64,000 bases of DNA from Lolium rigidum (Eukaryota; Streptophyta; Magnoliopsida; Poales; Poaceae). Location of the stretch: assembly GCF_022539505.1 (NCBI RefSeq), contig NC_061510.1:273057687-273121686 (forward strand), written 5' to 3'. Below are positions 22,120 to 34,510 of this stretch, piece after piece. The translations under genes were made by a program, and so were the position numbers. The notes under the pieces are model-generated. The model searched no databases, was not told where the DNA came from, and saw only the letters and a program-made list of their open reading frames with translations. Within the stretch, counting starts at the first letter, position 1. Each line of letters starts with the position of its first letter.

Positions 22120-24597
22120 AGCATCCCCAAGCTTAGTTCCTACTCGCCCTCGAGTAGGTAAACGATAACAAGGATAATTTACGAAGTGACATGCTATCAT
22201 AATCTTGATCAATACAATTGTAAAGCATATGTAATGAATGCAGCGATTCAAAGCAATGGTAAAGATAATGAGTAAACAAATGAATCATATAGCAAAGACT
22301 TTTCATGAATAGTACTTTCAAGACAAGCATCAATAAGACTTGCATAAGAGTTACTCATAAAGCAATAGATTCTTAGTAAAAGCATTGAAGCAACACAAAG
22401 GAAGATATAAGTTTCAGCGGTTGCTTTCAACTTCAACATATTTCTCATGGATAATTGTCAACATAAAGCAATATAACAAGTGCAATAAGTAAACATGTAA
22501 GAATCAATGCACACAGTTGATACAAGTGTTTGCTTCTAAGATAGAAAGAATAGGTAAACTGACTCAACAATAAAGTAAAAGAGTGGCCCTTCGCAGAGGG
22601 AAGCGAGGATTAAATCATGTGCTAGAGCTTTTTAAGTTTTGAAATCATATAGAGAGCATAAAAATAAAGTTTTGAGAGGTGTTTGTTGTTGTCAACGAAT
22701 GGTAGTGGGCACTCTAACCCCCTTGCCAAACAGACTTTCAAAGAGCGGCTCCCATGAAGGACGTTATCTCCACCAGCAAGGTAGATCATCCCTCTTCTCT
22801 TTTGTTTACACATGTACTTTAGTTTTATTTATGGATGACACTCCTCCCAACCTTTTGCTTACACAAGCCATGCCTAACCGAATCCTCGGGTGCCTTCCAA
22901 CATTCACATACCATGAAGGAGTGTCTATTTGAAAAATTAAGTTGCTTACTGATGAATCAGAGCAAAACATGTGAAGAGAATTATTAATGAAGGTTGATTA
23001 ATTGGGGGCTGGGAACCCCGCGCCAGCTCTTTTTGCAAAATTATTGGATAAGCGGATGAAGCCACTAGTCCATTGGTGAAAGCTGCCCAACAAGATTGAA
23101 AGATAAAACACCACATACTTCCTCATGAGCTATAAAACATTGACACAAATAAGGAGTAATAAAGTTTTGAATCGTTTAAAGGTAGCACATAAAGTAATTT
23201 ACTTTGGAATGGCAGAGAAATACCATGTGGTAGGTAGGTATGGTGGACACAAATGGCATGGTTATTGGCTCAAGGATTTGGATGCACGAGAAGAATTCCT
23301 CTCAATACAAGGCTAGGCTAGCAAGGTTGTTTGAAGCAAACTCAAGTATAAAACGGTGCAGCAAAGCTTACATATGAACATATTGTAACTATTATAAGAC
23401 TTTACATTGTCTCCTTGTTGTTCAAACACCTCAACCAGAAAATATCTAGACTCTAGAGAGACTAATCATGCAAACCAAATTTTAACAAGCTCTATGTAGT
23501 TATTCATTAATGGGTACAAGGTACATGATGCAAGAGCTTAAACAAGATCTATATGAGCACAACAATTGCCAAGTATCACATTATTCAAGACATTAAACCA
23601 TTTACCACATGCAGCATTTTCCGTTTCAAACCATATAAGAATGAACGAAGCAGTTTCAACCTTCGCCATGAACATTAAGAATAAAGCTAAGAACACATGT
23701 GTTCATATGCAACAGCGGAGCGTGTCTCTCTACCACACAAGCATGAATTTATTCAGAGAATGAAAATAACAAAACGAAAATAAAAGCACACAGATGCTCC
23801 AAGTAAAGCACATAAGATGTGACCGAATAAAAATATAGTTTCAAGAGAAGAAACCTGATAAGTTGTCGATGAAGAAGGGGATGCCTTGGGCATCCCGGGC
23901 TTAGATGCTTGAGTCTTCTTGAAATATGCAGCGATGAACCACGGGGGCATCCCCAAGCTTAGACTTTTCACTCTTCTTGATCATATTGTATCATCCTCCT
24001 CTCTTGACCCTTGAAAACTTCCTCCACACCAAACTCAAAACAAACTCATTAGAGGGTTAGTGCATAATCAAAAATTCACATGTTCAGAGGTGACACAATC
24101 ATTCTTAACACTTATGGACATTGCTCAAAGCTACTGGAAGTTAATGGAACAAATAAATCCATCCAACACAGCAAAAGAGGCAATGCGAAATAAAAGGCAG
24201 AATCTACCAAAACAGAACAGTCCGTAAAGACGAATTTTGTAGAGGCACCATACTTGCTCAGATGAAAATGCCCAAATTGAATGAAAGTTGCGTACATATC
24301 TGAGGATCACTCACGTAAATTGGCAGATTTTTCTGAGTTACCTACATAGAATCATACCCAAATTCGTGACAGAAAGAAATCTGTTTCTGCGCAGTAATCC
24401 AAATCTAGTATTGACTTTACTATCAAAGACTTTACTTGGCACAATAATGCAATAAAATAAAGATAAGGAGAGGTTGCTACAGTAGTAACAACTTCCAAGA
24501 CTCAAATATAAAACAAAATTTCTGTAGTAAAATAAACACATGGGTTATCTCCCAAGAAGTGCTTTCTTTATAGCCATTAAGATGGGCTCAGCGAGTT
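22120..24597 (-). other. B second unit: 3' non-coding internal region
   Basis: Near-identical to 17183-19709 but without the 48-bp segment; no gene seen. Confidence 0.7.
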
Positions 24598-25359
24598 TTA
24601 ATGATGAACTCGCAAGAAATAGTAGTTGAAGCAAAAGAGAGCATCAAGAAGCAAATTCAAAACAAATTTAAGCCTAACATGCTTCCTATGCATAGGAATC
24701 TTGTAAATAAACAAATTCATGAAGCATAATGCAACAAGCATAGAAAGATAAAACAAGTGTAACTTCAAAAATTTCAGCATATAGAGAGGTGTTTTAGTAA
24801 CATGAAAACTTCTACAACCATATTTTCCTCTCTCATAATAACTTTCAGTAGCATCATGAGAAAACTCAACAATATAACTATCACATAAAGCATTCTTATC
24901 ATGAGTCTCATGCATAAAATTATTGCTACTCCCAACATAAGCATAGTCATTCTTATTAATTGTAGTGGGAGCAAATTCAACAAAGTAACTATCGTTATTA
25001 TTCTCATCAAGTGTAGGAGGCATAGTATAATCACAATAAAATTTACTCTCCATAGTAGGCGGCACCAAAAGACCACTATCATTATAATCATCATAAATAG
25101 GAGGCATATCATAATCAACATAAACTTTCTCCTCAATACCCGGAGGGCTAAAGAGATCATTTTCATCAAAACCGACCTCCCCAAGCTTAGAATTTTCCAT
25201 AGCATTAGCAACAATAGTGTTCAAAGCATTCATATTAATAACATTCCCATTAGCATGCATATAAAGTTCCATGGGTTTTTTAATTCTCTCTTCAAACACA
25301 TCATGTCCTAATTCAAGATAAAGTTCATAAAGATCTCTCATATTTTTGTTGTTTTCCAT
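24598..25359 (-). CDS. B second unit: conserved ORF of unknown function in gag position
   Basis: 253 codons from ATG 25359, the same length and architecture as the ORF at 19710-20471: a charged N-terminus, acidic Tyr/Pro repeats at about 70-135, the ALCDSYIVEF block near 157-166, and a membrane-like segment near 194-219. Only a few residues differ between the copies by eye (for example Lys/Glu at 128, and changes around 227-229). Both copies are uninterrupted, so neither has decayed since duplication. The primer-binding site lies at 25498-25515. No homologous domain is recognised; see the C copy for a more distant relative. Confidence 0.65.
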   Translation of the reverse strand: MENNKNMRDLYELYLELGHDVFEERIKKPMELYMHANGNVINMNALNTIVANAMENSKLGEVGFDENDLFSPPGIEEKVYVDYDMPPIYDDYNDSGLLVPPTMESKFYCDYTMPPTLDENNNDSYFVEFAPTTINKNDYAYVGSSNNFMHETHDKNALCDSYIVEFSHDATESYYERGKYGCRSFHVTKTPLYMLKFLKLHLFYLSMLVALCFMNLFIYKIPMHRKHVRLKFVLNLLLDALFCFNYYFLRVHH

Positions 25360-25497
25360 TATGCCTAACTAGTGTAAACAAGAAACAAAAAGATGCAATT
25401 GCAGGATCTAAAGGAAATAGCTTCGAGCACTTACACAACGGCAATAGAAAAGTACTTAGTTACTTGGGACCGGAGTATGAGTGCCTTTTACCTTTCC

Positions 25498-25515
25498 TCC
25501 CCGGCAACGGCGCCA
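25498..25515 (-). other. Primer-binding site, B second unit (tRNA-Asp)
   Basis: Same sequence as at 20610-20627, exact tRNA-Asp complement. Confidence 0.9.
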
Positions 25516-25525
25516 GAAAAGTGCT

Positions 25526-27007
25526 CGATGTCTACGGGTGCTTCTATTCTTGTAGACAGTGTTGGGCCTCCAAGAGCAGAGGTTTGTAGAACAGCAGCAA
25601 GTTTCCCTTAAGTGGATCACCCAGGTTTATCGAACTCAGGGAGGAAGAGGTCAAAGATATCCCTCTATAACAACCCTGCAATCACGATACAAGAAGTCTC
25701 TTGTGTCCCCAACACACCTAATACACTTGTCAGATGTATATGTGCACTAGTTCGGCGAAGAGATAGTGAAATACAAGTAATATGGATGTATATGAGTGGT
25801 AATAGCAATCTGAATAAAATATGGCAGCGAGTAAACATGCAACAGAACAGTAAGTAAACGGAGTTTTGATGCTTAGAAACAAGGCCTAGGGATCATACTT
25901 TCACTAGTGGACACTCTCAACATTGATCACATAATAAAACCACTCTACACTCTCTTGTTGGATGATGAACACCACTAATTGCGTAGGGCTACAAGAGCAC
26001 CTCAATGCCGGAGTTAACAAGCTCCACAACATTCGATATTCATATTTAAATAACCTTAGAGTGCATGATAGATCATTGCAATTACACCAAGTACTAACAT
26101 AGCATGCACACTTGTCACCATCACACTATGAAGGAGGAATAGATCACATCAATACTATCATAGCAATAATTACCTTCATAATCTACAAGAGATCACAATC
26201 ATAACCTACGCCAAGTACTACATGATGCACACACTGTCACCTTTACACCATGGAGGAGGAATAGAGTACTTTAATAACATCACTAGAGTAACACATAGAT
26301 GAATAGTGATACAAAACTCATATTAATCTCAATCATGTAAGGCAGCTCATGAGATCATTGTATTGAAGTACATAGGAGAGAGATTAACCACATAGCTACC
26401 GGTACAGCCCTTAGCCTCGATGGAGAACTACTCCCTCCTCATGGAAGACAGCAGCGTTGATGAAGATGGCGGTGGTGTTGATGGAGATGCCTTCCGGGGG
26501 CACTTCCCCGTCCCGGCGGCATGCCGGAACAGAGACTTCTGTCCCCCAGATCTTGGCTTCGCGATGGCGGCGTCTCTGGAAGGTTTCTTGTACCGTGGTT
26601 TTTCCGTATCGAAGATTTAGGTCAGGGGGCTTCTTATAGGTGAAGAGGCGGAGTCGGAAGGGTTACGGGGGCGCCACACAATAGGGGGGCGCGGCCCAGG
26701 CCCTGGCCGCGCCGCCCTATCATCTGGGCCAACCAGGGCTCCCCTCTGGTGGCTCTCGGTTGTTCTGGAAGCTTCGTGGAAAAATAGGATGGTGGGCATT
26801 GATTTTGTCCGATTCCGAGAATATTTCCTTACTAGGATTTCTGGAACCAAAAACAGCAGAAAACAACAACTGGCCCTTCGGCATCTCGTCAATAGGTTAG
26901 TTCCGGAAAACGCATAATAATGACATATAATGTGTATAAAACATGTGAGTATCATCAATAAAGTAGCATGGAACATAAGAAATTATAGATACGTTTGAGA
27001 CGTATCA
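25526..27007 (-). repeat. B LTR, right (5' LTR)
   Basis: 1482 bp, ending GACGTATCA and followed by target duplication GTAAA. Confidence 0.85.
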
Positions 27008-27012
27008 GTAAA

Positions 27013-29310
27013 CATGTAAGAATCAATGCACACTGTTGATACAAGTGTTTGCTTCTGAGATAGAAAGAATAGGTAAACTGACTCAACAATAAAGTAAAAG
27101 ATTGGCCCTTCGCAGAGGGAAGCATGGATTACTGTTTTTGTGCTAGAGCTTTTCATTTTGAAAATAAGAAACAATTTTGTCAACGGTAGTAATAAATCAT
27201 ATGTGTTATGTATAAGATATCCTATAAGTTGCAAGCCTCATGCATAGTATACCAATAGTGCTCGCACCTTGTCCTAATTAGCTTGGATTAACACGGATTA
27301 TCATTGCATAGCATATGTTTCAACCAAGTGTCACAAAGAGGTACCTCTATGCCGCCTGTACAAAGGTCTAAGGAGAAAGTTCGCATTGGATTTCTTGCTT
27401 TTGATTATTCTCAACTTAGACATCCATACCGGGACAACATAGACAACAGATAATGGACTCCTCTTTAATGCATAAGCATTCAACAACAGATAATATTCTC
27501 ATAAGAGATTGAGGATTAATTGTCCAAACTGAAACTTCCACCATGATACATGGCTTCGGTTAGCGGCCCAATGTTCTTCTCTAACAATATGCATACTCAA
27601 ACCATTTGATCATGAAAATCTCCCTTACTTCAGACAAGATGAACATGCATAGCAACTCACATGATATTCAACAAAGGTGAAAGTTGATGGCGTCCCCATA
27701 AACATGGTTACCGCTCAACAAGCAACTTATAAGAAATAAGATACATAGCTACATATCCACACCACAATAGTTTTTAAGGGTATTTTCCCATGAGCTATAT
27801 ATTGCAAAGACAAAGGATAGAATTTTAAAGGTAGCACTCAAGTAATGTACTTTTGAATGGCAGAGAAATACCGTGTAGTAGGTAGGTATGGTGGACACAA
27901 ATGGCATAGTTTTTGGCTCAAGGATTTGGATGCACGAGAAGAATTCCTCTCAATACAAGGCTAGGCTAGCAAGGTTGTTTGAAGCAAACTCAAGTATAAA
28001 TGGTGCAGCAAAGCTCACATATGAACATATTGTAAGTATTATAAGACTTTACATCGTCTCCTTGTTGTTCAAACACCTTAACCAGAAAATATCTAGACTC
28101 TAGAGAAACCAATCATGCAAACCAAATTTTAACAAGCTCTATGTAGTTCTTCATTAATAGGTGCAAATTAAATGATGCAAGAGCTTAAACATGATCTATA
28201 TGAGCACAACAATTGCCAAGTATCAAATTATTCAAGACATTATACCAATTACCACATGCAACATTTTCTGTTTCCAACCATATAACAATGAACGAAGCAG
28301 TTTCAACCTTCGCCATGAACATTAAAAGTAAAGCTAAGAACACCAGTGTTCATATGAACAACCGGAGCGTGTCTCTCTCCCACACAAGCATGATGGATCA
28401 GATTTTATTCAAACAAAAACAAAAAATAAAAACACACAGACACTCAAGTAAAGCACATAAGATGTGACGGAATAAAAATATAGTTTCACTAGAGGTGACC
28501 TGATAAGTTGTCGATGAAGAAGGGGATGCCTTGGACATCCCCAAGCTTAGATGCTTGAGTCTTCTTGAAATATGCAGGGATGACCCACGGGGGCATCCCC
28601 AAGCTTAGACTTTTCACTCTTCTTGATCATATTGTATCATCCTCCTCTCTTGACCCTTGAAAACTTCCTCCACACCAAACTCAAAACAAACTCATTAGAG
28701 GGTTAGTGCATAATCAAAAATTCACATGTTCAGAGGTGACACAATCATTCTTAACACTTCTGGACATTCCTCAAAGCTAATGGAAGTTAATGGAACAAAG
28801 AAATCCATCCAACACAGCAAAAGAGGCAATGCGAAATAAAAGGCAGAATCTGTCAAAACAGAACAGTCCGTAAAGACGAATTTTTTTGAGGAACTTAACT
28901 TGCTCAGATGAAAAAGCTCAAATTGAATGAAAGTTGCGTACATATCTGAGGATCACGCACGTAAATTGGCAGATTTTTCTGAGTTACCTACAGAGAACCC
29001 TGCCCAAATTCGTGACAGCAAAATTCTGTTTCTGCGCAGTAATCCAAATCTAGTATCAACCCTACTATCAAAGACTTTACTTGGCACAACAATGCAATGA
29101 AATAAAGATAAGGAGAGGTTGCTACAGTAGTAACAACTTCCAAGACTCAAATATAAAACAAAAGTGCAGAATTAAAATAATGGGTTGTCTCCCATAAGCG
29201 CTTTCTTTATAGCCATTAAGATGGGCTCAGCAATTTCAATGATGCACTCGCAAGAAATAAGAGTTGAAGCAAGGGAGAGCATCAAAAAGCAAGTTCAAAA
29301 CACATTTAAG
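27013..29310 (-). other. C internal region, 3' non-coding, right of B
   Basis: No gene. Related to the B and F 3' regions; 27180-27780 matches F (about 60930-61530) better than B, which has different sequence there. Confidence 0.7.
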
Positions 29311-30006
29311 TCAAACCCACTTCCTATGAAAAGGAGTCTTGTACACAAATAAATTCATGAGGAGCAAAGTGACAAGCATAGGAAGATAAAACACGAGTAA
29401 CTTCAAGATTCTCAACATAAAGAGGGGAAACTTAATATTATTAAGATGCATATAACCATGTTTCCCTCTCTCATAATAAATTTCAGAAGCATTATGAACA
29501 AACTCAACAATATAACTATCACATGAAACATTCTTATCATGAGCTACATGCATAAAATTATTACTCTCCACATAAGCATAGTTATTACTATTAATTGTAG
29601 TAGGAGAAAATTCAATAAAATAGCTATCATTATTATTCTCATCACCATAATCATCATATATAGGAGGCATATTGTAATCATAATTAATTTTCTCCTCAAT
29701 AGTAGTTGGACTGAAAATATGATAGTCATCATTGTAATCATCGTATATAGGAGGTAAAGTATCATCAAAGTAAATTTTCTCCTCCATGCTTGGGGGACTA
29801 AAAATATCATGCTCATCAAAACCAGCTTCCCCAAGCTCAGAATTTTCCATAGCATTAGCAACAATGGTGTTCAAAGCATTCATAGTAATAACATCGTTAG
29901 CATGCATATAAAGTTCCATAGGTTTATTAATTTTCTCTTCAAACACCTCATGTCCTAACTCAAGATAAAGTTCATAAAGATCTCTAATTTTTTTGTTGTT
30001 TTCCAT
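29311..30006 (-). CDS. C: diverged copy of the unknown gag-position ORF
   Basis: 231 codons from ATG 30006 (MENNKKIRDLYELYLELGHE). Same plan as the B proteins but clearly diverged: the acidic repeat is clearer, with two copies of EEKI..DY..PPIYDDY(N/G)D around residues 75-120. The CDSYIVEF block and YYERGK follow, and a hydrophobic stretch (LLVFYLPMLVTLLLMNLFVY) lies near the end. The protein stops 22 residues earlier than in B. Many amino-acid differences but no stop or shift relative to B suggest selection on the protein while the elements were active. It lies 140 nt after the tRNA-Asp-type primer-binding site. Function unknown. Confidence 0.65.
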   Translation of the reverse strand: MENNKKIRDLYELYLELGHEVFEEKINKPMELYMHANDVITMNALNTIVANAMENSELGEAGFDEHDIFSPPSMEEKIYFDDTLPPIYDDYNDDYHIFSPTTIEEKINYDYNMPPIYDDYGDENNNDSYFIEFSPTTINSNNYAYVESNNFMHVAHDKNVSCDSYIVEFVHNASEIYYERGKHGYMHLNNIKFPLFMLRILKLLVFYLPMLVTLLLMNLFVYKTPFHRKWV

Positions 30007-30145
30007 TAAGCCTAACTAGTGTAAACAAGAAACAAAAAGATGCAATTGCAGGATCTAAAGGAAATAGCTTCGAGCACTCACACACCGGCAACAGTGCTAG
30101 GAAATAGCTTAGTAGTCGGAGGATGTGAATACCTTTTACCTTACC

Positions 30146-30163
30146 TCCCCGGCAACGGCGCCA
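30146..30163 (-). other. Primer-binding site of C (tRNA-Asp)
   Basis: Minus strand TGGCGCCGTTGCCGGGGA, 10 nt from the LTR start at 30174. Confidence 0.9.
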
Positions 30164-30173
30164 GAAAATATCT

Positions 30174-31661
30174 TGATGTCTACGCACGCTTCTATTCCTG
30201 TAGACAGTGTTGGGCCTCCAAGAACAGAGGTTTGTAGAACAACAGCAAGTTTTCCCTTAAGTGGATCACCCAAGGTTTATCGAACTCAGGGAGGAAGAGG
30301 TCAAAGATATCCCTCTCAAGCAACCCTGCAATCACGATACAAGAAGTCTCTTGTGTCCCCAACACACCTAATACACTTGTCAGATGTATAGGTGCACTAG
30401 TTCGGCGAAGAGATAGTAAAACACAGGTGGTATAGATGGTGATAATATTGCAGGAAGTAAAGATGCAGTAAAACAGTAAATAAACGGTGCCAGAAAATAG
30501 CTTGCTGGCGTGGGAGGAGTGTGAGTGCCTTTTCTATTCGGAAGCAAGGCCTAGGGATCATACTTTCAGTAGTGGACACTCTCAACATTGATCACATAAC
30601 TGAATAAACAAATACTACTTTCTCTACACTCTCTTGTTGGATGACAAACACCATTAATTGTGTAGGGCTACAAGAGCACCTCAATGCCGGAGTTAACAAG
30701 CTCCACAACATTCGATGTTCATATTTAAATAACCTTAGAGTGCATGATAGACCATTGCAATTATACCGAGTACTAACATAGCATGCACACTGTCACCTTC
30801 GAGCTATGAAAGGGGGAATAGATCGCATCAATACTATCATAGTAATAGTTAACTTCATAATCTACAAGAGATCACAATCATAACCTATGCCAAGTACTAC
30901 ATGATGCACACACTGTCACCATTACATCATGGAGGAGGAATAGACTACTTTAATAACATCACTATAGTAGCACATAGATGATATTCAACTAGATCACAAA
31001 GCTCATGATCACATAAAGATCACATGAGAGAGAGAGATGAACCACATAGCTACGGTACAACCCTTAGCCTCGGGGGAGAACTACCCCCTCCTCATCATAG
31101 GAGACAGCAGCGTCGATGGAGATGGCGGTGGTGTCGATGGAGATGCCTTCCGGGGGCACTTCCCCGTCCCGGCGGCGTGCCGGAACAGAGACTTCTGTCC
31201 CCCGAATCTTGGCTTCGCGATGGCGGCGGCTCTGGAACTTTTCTCGTATCGTGGCTTATCCGTGTCGAAGATTTAGGTCAGGACGGCTTAAATAGGCAAA
31301 GAGGCGGAGTCGGAGGGGCCACGGTGCCTCCTCACACTAGGGGGCGCGCCCCCCCTTGGGCCGCACCGCCACCATGTGTGGTGGCCCAGGGCCTCTCCTC
31401 TGGCCCCTCTCCGGTGTTCTGGAAGCTTCGTGGAATTATAAGATACTGGGCATTGATTTCGTCCAATTCCAAGAATATTTCCTTACTAGGATTTCTGAAA
31501 CCAAAAACAGCAGAAAACAGGAACTGACACTTCGGCATCTTGTCAATAGGTTAGTTCCGGAAAATGCATAATAATGACATAAAGTGTGTATAAAACATGT
31601 GAGTATCATCATAAAAGTAGCATGGAACATAAGAAATTATAGTTACGTTTGAGACGTATCA
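30174..31661 (-). repeat. 5' LTR of element C
   Basis: 1488 bp, TGATGTCTACGC...GACGTATCA. Related to the B LTRs. It contains an extra piece near 30486-30535 that resembles the leader next to the PBS. Confidence 0.85.
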
Positions 31662-31666
31662 CAGCC

Positions 31667-34510
31667 CAGAGAGTCGTTGCCATGATCGACCTGCCCGTGC
31701 GCCTCGGCACCGCTCGCTCGCTATAAATAGAGGCCTCCCCAGCTCGATTTCTTCACGCCACTTGCTTCCTCTCTTCTCACTGTGAGCCTCCTCGAGCACC
31801 GCCCCATCCCAATTTAGCCCATAGCCAATCAATTGCTTGCGGGAGTTCCGCCGGAGCCGTCGTAGAAGGAGCTGGAGTTGCAGCGCACCCCCGAAGCTGC
31901 CGCGACCACCATCGGCTTCATCGTCGTTGACAACGCCGACCTACCCCATCCCCGAGCTCCGCCAGCCGCCGGTGAGCCCTCCGACCCCCTAGGTTCGCCG
32001 CCAGTAGAGTGCGTGCTCGTCGTCGACGATGACGAGCATCGACCATTCGATCTCCATCTAATCCTACGACCCTCCTCTCGCGTATCGATTCGGTGTTTAA
32101 AAAGACAGTGACAGTGGGACCCACTGTTAGGAAGCCCACGCGTGCGAGACGCGCTGCTGGGCCGACCCTCTTCTTTTTCTCTCTCTAGCCCGTTTAGCTT
32201 TCCCGCCCGAGCCCACAAATTCAAATTCGAATTTTTTTGTTTAGCTGAAATGTAATACTGCTGCTTGATTTAAAATTCAATAGAACAGAATCTACTGAAC
32301 CAAATTTGTTGATTCAAAATTCTATGGAGAGCCTGTGACTTTATCTATCCAACCCAATTAGTCTCAACCCTTGATTCATTATAGATCACTTGAAATAAAA
32401 ATAACAAGGCAGTACCTTTTCAAAATTCAAACATTTATTAAAAATCAACCATAATGAATTTTGAGTTTTTTCCAACTCTCATAAATCACATTTCAAAAAA
32501 TCTATATGATTATGCAAAAATATGACATGGTTTCTTCATATGATCATGGGCTAGATTCAAATAATGGCTATGTGGCTATTTCTGGCCCATTTAAATTTTT
32601 TCAAAAATGGTATTTAAAACCTATGAGGTATAGCCTCCCATTTAAATCACCTTTCCAAGTAATTAAATGTTAGGTGATGACCTTAGTCTTCATGACCTGA
32701 TATGTTATTACTTGAGAATATTAAATCTTTTCCAAAGTAGTATTTAAATTGTATGAGATGTAGTATCTAATTTAAATCATTTTTCCCAAATGAATAAATA
32801 TGAAGTGGTGACTTTATTATTTGAGGAAATTAAATCTTAGTAATGTTCAATGAGAGGAAATTACTTTTCAAGGGAAATAAAAGAAAACCCTAGTATGGTG
32901 TTGAATGATGATTGTGATGATGATAGATCATCTTGAGTGAGCCATTAAGGCTAAGTAGTCTCCTTAAGTATTGTTTGGTGATTGTTACCTCGTATCCGTT
33001 TATAGACGCTAGTACCGAAGGCTACGAGGAGGAGGAGGTATTCTACGAAGAAGAGGAACAATTTGATCAATACACCAACCAAGGCAAGCTCTACTAATGC
33101 CAAGCTACTAGTGCAAGATACCATGGCACTAGTATTGTTGTTTAAGTTTTATTCTTCCAAGCCCAAGTTTTTATCTTGCCACCTTATACTTTGTTTACCA
33201 AGGCTTTTTCTTATAGTTGATATTGATCTAGAGATAGAATACTACAAGAGCTTCAAACTTAGCCTAGAGAGTTGAAATTTAGTTAGCACCCCTCATGACT
33301 AGTTGCTAGTGCTAAAACTAAAATTGACTACTCTAGATGGGAACTTGTGAAGCAAATGACTTTGAAAACCTTACAATGATGAGTCATTCTATTGAAAGTT
33401 TTGAAGGTGAATATGACCTTGAATGACATGGTGAATTTGACAAAAACTGATGGTTGGGTTCGGATGCGATACCATTCCAATTTTAGAGTACCCCCACAAT
33501 ACCTGATTATAGGTAAGGCTTTAGCTGGAAATTTATGTATGTTAGTATGGGTTCCCTCTGAAGAAGCGTCATAGGGGTTATGCCGAGGCTGCCTCCGTGA
33601 AAAGTGAAATGACGTGAAATAGAGGTGAATGTCCTACCCAAGCCCTCTGCAGTTCTCAGGATGGCAGTTTGCCATCACTAGGAGGCCAAGCTCACAGGGG
33701 AGGTGCCTATACTAGGGTATGTAAGTGAAAGGTTAATGGTTGATGATCCGTATACTGAGTATGATTATTCAGGGCTATCCCTGACGGATGTAATCGAAAG
33801 TTGTGGCACAAGAGTACGACCTCTGCAGAGTGTAGAACTATTCGAATAGCCGCACCCGCGGTCATGGGCAGTTGGAAAGGCCATACTGTTCCGTCATCAG
33901 AAAATTTCAAAATGTGACATGTGACCGGTGACTTGTGACTTGAACTTGAATGGTGCCTTTGACTTGACTACCACCAAGTTGTGGGGATGACACTAATGTT
34001 CCCACTTGAGTATTTTTTGACAAATAAAGAGTCTTTGACTATTAAAGTGTTTATGAAATAAAACTAGCTTTGTGCAAATAAACCTAGAAGCTTAGAACCC
34101 TTATTAGAGCTACTAGTACTTTTATTAGTAGTAGTTTGCGAGTACTTTATAACGTACTCATGGCTTTGTCCCTGGCTATTCAAATGGCCAGACTATGAAG
34201 AGGAGCACTAGTACCAGGAAGATGGACAGCAGGACGTCTATGATAACTAGGATCACCTCCTGACGTCAAGCGTTGCCTGTGGAACAGATGGACCGCTACT
34301 ACGTTTCTTCCGCTATGTGTTTTGTATCTGATCTTTAGATCAATTGTTGTATTAAGATTTGATCATGTGATCCTTTGATGTAAGACTATTATGGTTTGTA
34401 ATGAATGATGTTCTGTGATATGAATTTATTATGTCTCGCAAAACCAATCTTCCCGGGATTGCGATGTACGGCATAATAGGCATCTGGAATTAAAAATCCG
34501 GGTGTTGACA
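31667..34510 (+). repeat. T1 LTR2, right part
   Basis: It resumes LTR2 after element C (target duplication 31662-31666) and ends GTTGACA at 34510. A TATA box lies at 31721-31730. It matches LTR1 2815-5679. No gene inside. Confidence 0.9.

Larger units (their letters stand above)
15702..27007 (-). mobile_element. Compound element B: LTR-internal-LTR-internal-LTR tandem
   Basis: Three LTRs (15702-17182, 20638-22119, 25526-27007) and two complete internal regions in the same minus orientation, flanked as one unit by GTAAA (15697-15701 and 27008-27012). The two internal regions are about 99% alike by eye, apart from a 48-bp segment present only in the left one near 18622-18671. Each unit has its own primer-binding site and intact ORF. 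No pol is present in either. The structure is what unequal recombination between LTRs of sister copies would leave. Confidence 0.85.
9624..31661 (-). mobile_element. Element C: minus-strand LTR retrotransposon hosting B and the D/E remnants
   Basis: It is bounded by TG (9624) and CA (31661) with target duplication CAGCC. Reading on the minus strand: 5' LTR 30174-31661, primer-binding site 30146-30163 (tRNA-Asp type), a 231-codon ORF 29311-30006, long non-coding 3' region 29310-27013 and 15701-15325, then 3' LTR 15324-14581 plus 9668-9624. The 3' LTR lost about 700 bp where D and E lie. Compound B sits in the internal region at 15702-27007. No protease, reverse transcriptase or integrase is present. 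The tRNA-Asp-type PBS and relation to F (gag-protease) suggest an Athila-like non-autonomous family. Confidence 0.85.
2472..34510 (+). mobile_element. Element T1: non-autonomous Ty3/Gypsy retrotransposon, Tekay/Del-like, heavily nested
   Basis: It consists of LTR1 (partial, 2472-5679), a 2.55-kb internal region (5680-8232) and LTR2 (8233-9623 plus 31667-34510, split by element C). It has a primer-binding site for initiator tRNA-Met, a polypurine tract preceded by the 'CTCGGGACGAGATTTT' signature, and very long LTRs (LTR2 about 4.24 kb after removing the insertion). These are typical of Tekay/Del chromoviruses. The internal region holds only an accessory ORF and gag, and no protease, reverse transcriptase or integrase, so mobility would need a partner. 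It sits in a PIF/Harbinger transposase gene that resumes at 34511. The first 1 kb of LTR1 is left of A0, outside the window. Confidence 0.8.

Noticed and set aside
15702..27007. CRISPR-like or other regular repeat array
   Set aside because: The regularity comes from three LTRs and two internal copies of one retrotransposon; plant nuclear DNA, no short spaced repeats.
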